A stretch of 59,005 nt of DNA. It comes from Planctomycetota bacterium. Its GTDB lineage: Bacteria > Planctomycetota > UBA1135 > GCA-002686595. A program made the position numbers and the translations under genes. How positions within the stretch are numbered: the stretch's first letter is position 1; the number at the start of each line of letters is the position of its first letter. The notes beneath the pieces are model-generated. The model saw nothing but the letters and a program-made list of their open reading frames with translations, made no database searches and was not told where the DNA came from. The stretch spans positions 1 to 59,005 of the forward strand of contig DUCM01000022.1 of assembly GCA_012959785.1 (NCBI GenBank). The letters are read 5' to 3'. This document shows, in pieces, positions 53,491 through 59,005 of the stretch.

Positions 53491-55392
53491 ATGTCCGAGA
53501 TCGAATCCATACCCGAGAGCGACCCCTGCCAGGCGGCGGTACCCGAGAGCGGCCCCCCGGGCTCACAGGAGATCACGCCCGTGGCACCCCCCGCTCCGTC
53601 CGATGAGGCTGAACCCGAAGCGCCGTCGGGCTTTGCCAGCCTGGGCCTCTCGGCGTCCATCCTGGAGGTCATCCGGGAGGTGGGCTACGAAGTGCCCTCT
53701 CCGATCCAGGAGCGCACGATTCCTTCGCTGCTGGCGGGGCGCGATGTCCTCGGCCAGGCCCAAACCGGCACGGGCAAGACCGCGGCCTTCGCCCTGCCGA
53801 TCCTCGACCGCATCGATCTCGAACTCCGCGCGCCCCAGGTCCTGGTGCTGGTGCCCACCCGCGAACTCGCGATCCAGGTCGCCGAGGCCTTTCAACGCTA
53901 CGCCTCGCACCTCGATGACTTCCATGTGCTGCCGATTTACGGCGGCCAGGCCTATCCGATTCAACTGCGCCCCCTGGCGCGCGGCGTGCATGTCGTCGTC
54001 GGCACGCCCGGCCGCCTGATGGATCACATGCGCCGTGGCACGATCAACCTCGACAACCTGGGCCACATCGTCCTCGACGAGGCCGACGAAATGCTGCGCA
54101 TGGGGTTCCTTGAAGATGTGAATTGGATCCTCGAGCGCGCCCCCAAGGAACGCCAGGTGGCGCTCTTTTCCGCCACGCTGCCCAGCGCCATCCGAAGCAT
54201 CGCCCGTGACCACCTGAACGACCCCGAAGAGATTCGCGTGCAGGTTCGAGTCTCCGCTGCCGAGACGATTCGACAGCGCTTTCAGATCGTCAGCGGCCGA
54301 AATAAGCTCGATGCTCTCACGCGCCTGCTCGAGGTCGAAGTCTTCGACGGCATGATCGTGTTCGTGCGCACCAAGATCCAAACGGCAGAGTTGTCGGAAA
54401 AGCTCGAAGCCCGCGGCCTGGCCTCGGCGCCGCTCAACGGCGACATCCCCCAAAAGCAGCGCGAGGCGACAATCGATCGCTTGAAGAAGGGTCGCCTGGA
54501 CATTCTGGTGGCCACCGATGTCGCCGCCCGCGGACTTGATGTCGAGCGCGTCAGCCATGTGATCAACTTCGACATGCCTATAGATACCGAGGCCTATGTG
54601 CACCGCATCGGTCGAACGGGCCGAGCGGGACGCCTAGGCGAGGCGGTCCTGTTCGTCACTCCCAGGGAGAAGCGCATGCTGCGCCTGATCGAGCGGGTCA
54701 CTGACGCCCGGCTCGAAGAGTTGACCCTACCCACCACCGATGAGATCAACGCCCAACGCATCGCACGCTTCAAGGCGCGCATCCAGGAGACCCTCTCCGA
54801 CGAGCGCGTGGCCTTCTTCTCCAAGCTGATGGAAGAGTTCCTCGCGGAAGCCGACGCTTCGCCGCAGATGGTCTGCGCGGCACTGGCGCTGATGGCACAA
54901 GGGGATCAGCCGCTCCTGGTGCAGGACCGTCCCGAGCCAAGCCGGGACGAGCGTCCGGAGGGCGGGCGCGATGACCGCGGCCAGGGAGAATTCCATCGAG
55001 GCGACTCACAGAGACACGCACGGCCAGAGAGAGGCGACCAGCCCCCCGAGGCGGGCATGGAGCGCTACAGGTTAGAAGTGGGCCGCAAGCACGGCGTTCA
55101 GCCCGGCCACATCGTGGGCGCCATCGCCAACGAAGCCGAACTGGACGGTCGCGAAATCGGCCGCATCAACATCTTCGAGTTCTTCACCACGGTGGACCTG
55201 CCCGAAGCCATGCCGCGGGAAATTTTCAGCCTCTTGCAGACAACCGAGGTCTGCGGCCAGAAGCTGCGCCTCTCGAAGGATCGCGGCCGGCCCGAGCGAC
55301 ACTCCGGCGGGTTTGGCGGCGGACGGCGCGGTGGTTTCGGCGGCGGGCGGCGTGGCAGCTTTCGAGGGCGGCGCGGGCGTGGCCGCTACTAG
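53491..55392 (+). CDS. deaD: DEAD-box RNA helicase (DeaD/CsdA-like) with RGG tail
   Basis: The 633-residue helicase has Q-motif region FASLGLSASILEV, Walker A AQTGTGKT, PTRELAIQ, GTPGRLMDH, the DEAD box (VLDEADEM), SAT, and motif VI HRIGRTGRAGR. A C-terminal DbpA-type RNA-binding domain follows (GRKHGVQPGHIVGAIANEA), then a Gly/Arg tail (GGFGGGRR...RGRRGRGRY). It unwinds RNA for ribosome assembly and cold adaptation. The first 40 residues are acidic and Pro-rich. ATG at 53491 is chosen; the in-frame upstream stretch lacks helicase character. Confidence 0.95.
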   Translation: MSEIESIPESDPCQAAVPESGPPGSQEITPVAPPAPSDEAEPEAPSGFASLGLSASILEVIREVGYEVPSPIQERTIPSLLAGRDVLGQAQTGTGKTAAFALPILDRIDLELRAPQVLVLVPTRELAIQVAEAFQRYASHLDDFHVLPIYGGQAYPIQLRPLARGVHVVVGTPGRLMDHMRRGTINLDNLGHIVLDEADEMLRMGFLEDVNWILERAPKERQVALFSATLPSAIRSIARDHLNDPEEIRVQVRVSAAETIRQRFQIVSGRNKLDALTRLLEVEVFDGMIVFVRTKIQTAELSEKLEARGLASAPLNGDIPQKQREATIDRLKKGRLDILVATDVAARGLDVERVSHVINFDMPIDTEAYVHRIGRTGRAGRLGEAVLFVTPREKRMLRLIERVTDARLEELTLPTTDEINAQRIARFKARIQETLSDERVAFFSKLMEEFLAEADASPQMVCAALALMAQGDQPLLVQDRPEPSRDERPEGGRDDRGQGEFHRGDSQRHARPERGDQPPEAGMERYRLEVGRKHGVQPGHIVGAIANEAELDGREIGRINIFEFFTTVDLPEAMPREIFSLLQTTEVCGQKLRLSKDRGRPERHSGGFGGGRRGGFGGGRRGSFRGRRGRGRY

Positions 55393-55461
55393 TCCAGGCC
55401 AGATTCTCCCCTGATCCCGGAGGCGGCAAGTGGTACCTTCTTGTGAAATGGAAGTCTTCGC

Positions 55462-57918
55462 ATGAGTACTGACTCGCCCCAGGCCGCGCCCTGGCGCGGC
55501 GGGCTGACGGCCCTTGCCCTGGGTTGCGCCTTGGGTGTAGTGACCGCCGTTCTGCGCAGCCAGTTGTTGCTGCAAGTCCTGGCGGGCTCGAGGGCCAATG
55601 TCACCGCGGCCCTGGTGCGGCGACGCATCCTGGACTCCTTTGCAGGGGACCTGGCCCTCGCCATGGTCCTTTGCGGTGGAGCTGGCGCGGCAGCGTGGTT
55701 TTTCCTGCGGGGGCAGCGAGCCCACTGGTGGCTGGCCCTTCCGGTGGTGGCGGCGGCGGCCTGGCTGGCGCTCTGCGGTGGCCCCTGGACGGTGACGGCA
55801 GAGCGTCTCGACCACTTGCCCTGGAGCGCGGGACTGTCCGCTCCCGGATTGGCTCTGATCGTCCTCCTGGCAGCCTTCGCCTTGACCGGCATGGTGCGCG
55901 CCGCGCGCTTGGGTGCACCGCTTGGGGGCAGACTCTACGCGGCCTGCTGGCTCAGCTCCTGCATTTTCGCCTTGGGCTTGCCCATGGCCTATCGTGCACT
56001 GGAAAACCTGGAGATGCCTCCCATGGAGGTGCGCGTGGTGACCCGCGAGGTGGCTCTTGAACCCGACTCCTGGAAGATTCTGCAGCAGCACCCAAAAAGC
56101 ACGCCGCGGGTGGGGATCCTGACGCCGACGATCGATTACCGCATCGACGGCGGCGACTTGCCTGCGATCGTCATGCCACCGCCCTGCCGGGTGGAATTCC
56201 AGGTGACGGAAGAAGACGGCGCCGTGTACCTAGACTTTGCCGCCGGCATTGACCTGTCGGTCAACAGGGCCCAGCACGAGAACTACCCATTGCAGGTTGG
56301 CTTTGAGGTCAAGGTCAACGGCGAACGGATCTTTGAGTCCATCCAGACCGCATCCAAAAACAAACCTGCGAACGAATCGCGCTGGAGTCGGCCCCCCGAG
56401 AACTCGAAGGGCCTCAAATTGTATCCGGGAGATGTGGTCACCTTGCGCACGGCCATCGTGGGCGAAGGACCGAGTGCAACCCAGGCGAAGCCGCCCCGGG
56501 ATGTGGGCTTCGGCCAGGTGATCCTCGAACGGCGCGAGACCCGTCAGCGCCTGCCCTCGAGTCCGGATAATCCCAACATCGTGTTGATCGTGCAGGACAC
56601 CATGCGCGCCGATCACTCTTCACTCCACGACTACTCAAAGACCACGACGCCGGCCCTCGATGCCCTGGCGGCCCGAGGCATCAGCTTTAGCGAAGCGCGC
56701 TCTACCTCCAGTTGGACCTGGCCCTCCACGGCTTCGATCCTGACCGGCCTTTTGCCCGACGAGCACGGTGTCACCGACGACTCGGCCTGTTATCTCCTGA
56801 GTGAGAACGAAACCCTGGCCGAGGCCCTCCAAAGCCGGGGCTACACCACCGCGGCCTTCGCCTGCAATCCGCTCATCAGCCGCCAGAAGAACTTCTCCCA
56901 GGGTTTCGAGTCCTTCACAAGCTTTGGTCTACAATTCATCAAGACGCGCGAAGTGATCGAGGATGTGCGCACCTGGATCGGCATGCACGCGGGTACGCGC
57001 TTCTTCCTCTACCTGCACCTCGTGGACCCCCACGCGCCATATTTTCCCCGAGACGATGCGCTTGATGCCGTGGGCGAGCCGGTACCCGAGGATTTTCCAG
57101 GCCAGGAAGTCTTGAGGCGCTACAAGAGTGCCGCCCACCAGGGCCTAGCCTTCGATGAAGAGGGGCGGCAAAAAGTCCACGATCCCTTCCCCGCAGGCCA
57201 CTTGCAGCAGATCGAAGGGCTCTACGACGCTTCGATCCGGACCGGAGACCATTACTTGGATGTCATCGTGAATACCCTCGAGCGCCATGGCCTCACGAAC
57301 GAGACGGTCATCGTCTTCACCAGTGACCACGGCGAAGAGTGGATGGATCACGGAAGATTGACCCACGGGCAGAGCGTGCACCGCGAATTGGTGCATGTGC
57401 CCCTGGTGCTGGCTGGCCCCGGGCTTCCCGGGGGAGTGCAGAGTTCCACTCCGGTCTCCAATCGCCACATCGCCGCCACCCTGGCGCGCATCGGCGGAGC
57501 GGATCTGTCCCGGGCGGTCGATTCCTTGGACCTATTCACCCCGAGCATGATCCCCGAGCGCCCGGTCTTCTTCTCCACCACCCACGGCCACTGGAATGGC
57601 CACCTCCGGCGCCAGCCTATCTATGGCGTGCGCGACGGGGCGTGGGTCTTGCACTACGCGCCCCATGGAACGGACTTCGGCGCAGCGCCAGAGGAAAGGT
57701 CCTCCGAGGGTCAGGTCAAGCTGTACAACATCGAGAGCGACCCCAACGAGACCAAGGACATCGCGGCAGCGCACCCCAAACTCGCGAGTCGCTTGCGCCT
57801 TGCGATCCTTGACTCCCTGGCGAAACAACTCATCCGGCAGGAAGGCAGCGTGCAGTTGGGTGGCGGCGCGGCGACCATGGAGATGCTGGACGGCATCGGC
57901 TACCTGGACGACAAGTAG
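55462..57918 (+). CDS. Membrane-anchored sulfatase-fold protein with Thr at the nucleophile site
   Basis: The 818-residue protein has about five transmembrane helices (residues 13-175) and a beta-rich linker (about 210-360). An alkaline-phosphatase/sulfatase domain follows: NIVLIVQDTMRADH, TTTPALDALAARG, a catalytic loop with WTWPST (418-423), VDPHAPY and VIVFTSDHGEEW. FGly-type sulfatases need C/S-x-P-x-R; here Thr419 sits at the nucleophile position and Thr423 replaces the Arg. That resembles lipoteichoic-acid-synthase-like and phosphoethanolamine transferases, so a phosphotransferase or phosphatase is more likely. Stand-alone gene. Confidence 0.85.
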   Translation: MSTDSPQAAPWRGGLTALALGCALGVVTAVLRSQLLLQVLAGSRANVTAALVRRRILDSFAGDLALAMVLCGGAGAAAWFFLRGQRAHWWLALPVVAAAAWLALCGGPWTVTAERLDHLPWSAGLSAPGLALIVLLAAFALTGMVRAARLGAPLGGRLYAACWLSSCIFALGLPMAYRALENLEMPPMEVRVVTREVALEPDSWKILQQHPKSTPRVGILTPTIDYRIDGGDLPAIVMPPPCRVEFQVTEEDGAVYLDFAAGIDLSVNRAQHENYPLQVGFEVKVNGERIFESIQTASKNKPANESRWSRPPENSKGLKLYPGDVVTLRTAIVGEGPSATQAKPPRDVGFGQVILERRETRQRLPSSPDNPNIVLIVQDTMRADHSSLHDYSKTTTPALDALAARGISFSEARSTSSWTWPSTASILTGLLPDEHGVTDDSACYLLSENETLAEALQSRGYTTAAFACNPLISRQKNFSQGFESFTSFGLQFIKTREVIEDVRTWIGMHAGTRFFLYLHLVDPHAPYFPRDDALDAVGEPVPEDFPGQEVLRRYKSAAHQGLAFDEEGRQKVHDPFPAGHLQQIEGLYDASIRTGDHYLDVIVNTLERHGLTNETVIVFTSDHGEEWMDHGRLTHGQSVHRELVHVPLVLAGPGLPGGVQSSTPVSNRHIAATLARIGGADLSRAVDSLDLFTPSMIPERPVFFSTTHGHWNGHLRRQPIYGVRDGAWVLHYAPHGTDFGAAPEERSSEGQVKLYNIESDPNETKDIAAAHPKLASRLRLAILDSLAKQLIRQEGSVQLGGGAATMEMLDGIGYLDDK

Positions 57919-58285
57919 CGAGACGCGGCGGGTAGTCGGCAAATGCAAGACAAGCAATAGTATTTCGGACCTGCGACTCTTCTTTATGAACTGTCCTGGA
58001 GGCCCTCACGAGAGCTTTTTAGAGCCCAAGGATCAGGGAGCAGATGGGTCTTCCAAACTTTCACTCAATTCAGGGCACAAGTCGCGGGAAATTGTTAAAA
58101 ATGAGAGTCATGCGGCGAGGAAGGCCCCGCTGCAATCCCAGAGTGAGCTTATCCGGCGGCTAGCAGCCAAATTGTCTTGCCGCCACCGATCGGCTCGCCC
58201 TGTCCTATTTCTTTCCCCAGCACTAGCAGCACTAGCAGCACTAGCAGCACTAGCAGCACTAGCAGCACCCCCTTTTACAGCAGCC
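57919..58285. other. 367-bp leader of the last gene
   Basis: No coding frame is supported. The region is more AT-rich than its surroundings, with AAATTGTTAAAAATGAGA near 58090. It ends with a 9-bp tandem repeat directly upstream of the secreted-protein start. It should contain the promoter of that gene; no confident -35/-10 pair with normal spacing was found. Confidence 0.55.
58219..58268. repeat. 9-bp tandem repeat (AGCACTAGC), 5.6 copies
   Basis: Five perfect copies of AGCACTAGC from 58219 to 58263 plus AGCAC lie 17 bp before the ATG at 58286, where a ribosome binding site and leader would be. Copy number would vary by slipped-strand pairing, changing leader length in 9-bp steps. No purine-rich ribosome binding site is visible between the repeat and the ATG. 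Confidence 0.95.
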
Positions 58286-59005
58286 ATGAAAATTTTATCC
58301 AGAGGACTGAGCTTGTCAGTTCTCGCCAGTACGGCCATTCTCGCGGGTTCCGCTTCGGCACAAACCGCAACACTTCTCGACGGCACGGTCCTTTCCCAGC
58401 GCTTTCCCCTTGAGGAATTCGGCACGGAAGGCCCCATGTATGGCATCAATGTGGCCAACCAGTCGCTCGATTGCATGGGCGTGACCATGACGCTTCCGGC
58501 CTTTATCAACAACGTTGTGCCGGGGATTAACGGCACCAACGACGGCTCTGGCAACCCGATCACGGCAGTGAACTTCGACCGCCTGCTCGACAGCAACGCC
58601 GGGCCTGGCGGACGCGACGCCGTAAACGGCTTCAGAGGCGCTGCCCGCTGCCTGTTCAGTTCCGCCCTTGGGGAGCTGACCGATCCCGACGCGGCCACGG
58701 CTATCACCAACCACGCCGTGGCCCTCAAGAGCGAGGCGAGCAACTCCCTGGGACAAACCGTTGTGTCGGACCCCTCGATGAACTCCTACTCGGGAGGCAC
58801 GCTCAAGTGCGAGGGCAGCGTCTACGAGGACCAAGACGGCAACCCGTACTTCATCCCCGATGTCGATGCAGTCATCGAGTTGGCTGAGAATGTGGCCATC
58901 GGCAAAGTCACGGCTGCGGCGCCCGCCTCCGGCACATCCCCCGCAAGCTTCATGATTGGCAACATGGTGTGCATGATGAACCAAGACCCGCGCTTTACCC
59001 ACGAG
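58286..59005 (+). CDS. Secreted protein, 5' part only
   Basis: An open frame from ATG 58286 runs to the window end (240 codons, no stop), so the gene continues beyond it. It begins with a strong signal peptide (SLSVLASTAILAGSASAQ). The mature part has several Cys residues (SLDCMGV, AARCLFS, TLKCEGS, NMVCMMN) and a Gly/Asn-rich stretch. No known domain is recognised. A 9-bp tandem repeat lies just upstream, which may tune its expression. The last visible residues are RFTHE. Confidence 0.75.
   Translation, partial: MKILSRGLSLSVLASTAILAGSASAQTATLLDGTVLSQRFPLEEFGTEGPMYGINVANQSLDCMGVTMTLPAFINNVVPGINGTNDGSGNPITAVNFDRLLDSNAGPGGRDAVNGFRGAARCLFSSALGELTDPDAATAITNHAVALKSEASNSLGQTVVSDPSMNSYSGGTLKCEGSVYEDQDGNPYFIPDVDAVIELAENVAIGKVTAAAPASGTSPASFMIGNMVCMMNQDPRFTHE

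Noticed and set aside
58219..58268. CRISPR-like array
   Set aside because: Unit is 9 bp with no spacers; it is a simple tandem repeat.
58108..58743. 211-residue minus-strand frame over the last gene, with Ser-Ala-Ala repeats
   Set aside because: Repeats come from the 9-bp DNA repeat; the + strand frame has a signal peptide and coherent sequence.
1..59005. tRNA, rRNA, insertion sequences or phage genes
   Set aside because: No TpsiC-like GTTCGAATC in an RNA context, no rRNA-like stretch, no transposase motif and no phage gene were found.

Overview
The window is high-GC (roughly two thirds G+C by eye) chromosomal DNA that is densely packed with housekeeping and metabolic genes. No phage, insertion sequence, CRISPR array, rRNA or tRNA is visible. 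The best taxonomic hint is a 1,714-residue secreted protein (48084-53228, minus) that combines FG-GAP repeats, a PVC-type dehydrogenase propeller, HEAT repeats, a Planctomycete/Verrucomicrobia-type haem domain and a DUF1080 domain. Together with HEAT-repeat secreted proteins, a sulfatase-fold membrane protein and a DUF6677-like membrane protein, this points to Planctomycetota or a close PVC relative. This is inference from gene content, not from a marker gene.

Layout. 1-4.2 kb: secreted HEAT-like protein, DUF309 protein, DprA, a two-gene membrane operon, a YbgC-type thioesterase and a small zinc-ribbon protein. 4.3-9.4 kb: a complete ISC iron-sulfur assembly operon (Rrf2/IscR-like regulator, IscS, IscU, IscA, HscB, HscA). 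9.5-13.6 kb, minus strand: a cytochrome oxidase maturation operon (di-haem lipoprotein cytochrome c, haem A synthase, haem O synthase, SCO1-DUF420 fusion). 13.7 kb: a perfect 95-bp palindrome at the 3' end of a KamA-family radical SAM gene, which diverges from an RpiR-type regulator. 16.7-20 kb: a double peptidase (M1 + M28 + PDZ). 20.2-22.1 kb: a truncated secreted protein and phosphoglycerate mutase GpmI. 22.6-31.6 kb: a tightly coupled plus-strand operon (glycogen-synthase-like transferase, ROK kinase, ABC exporter, glycolate oxidase GlcDEF). 31.5-41.6 kb, minus strand: two membrane-anchored proteins, then an operon of two MuiA-like proteins, a 5'-nucleotidase, a HEAT-vWA protein, a zinc-free MDR reductase and a 3-hydroxyacyl-CoA dehydrogenase. 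41.6-44.7 kb: a divergent pair of B12-binding radical SAM enzymes. 44.9-48 kb: a HEAT-repeat secreted protein and a DUF502 membrane protein. 48-59 kb: the giant protein, DEAD-box helicase, sulfatase-fold enzyme and the 5' part of a secreted protein preceded by a 9-bp tandem repeat.

How the genes work together. The ISC operon and the haem A/copper/cytochrome c operon both serve redox-cofactor assembly and point to an aerobic respiring cell. GlcDEF oxidises glycolate into the respiratory chain. Thirteen same-strand neighbours overlap by exactly 4 bp (ATGA, GTGA or TTGA), so translational coupling is a general habit here.

The most unusual signals are: near-absence of the tetranucleotide ACGT across the whole window; the 95-bp palindrome with three evenly spaced 11-bp sites; enzyme-family members with altered catalytic motifs (glycogen synthase-like, KamA-like, sulfatase-like, MDR); and the 9-bp minisatellite in the leader of the last gene. 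I do not see a clear new defence or mobile system.
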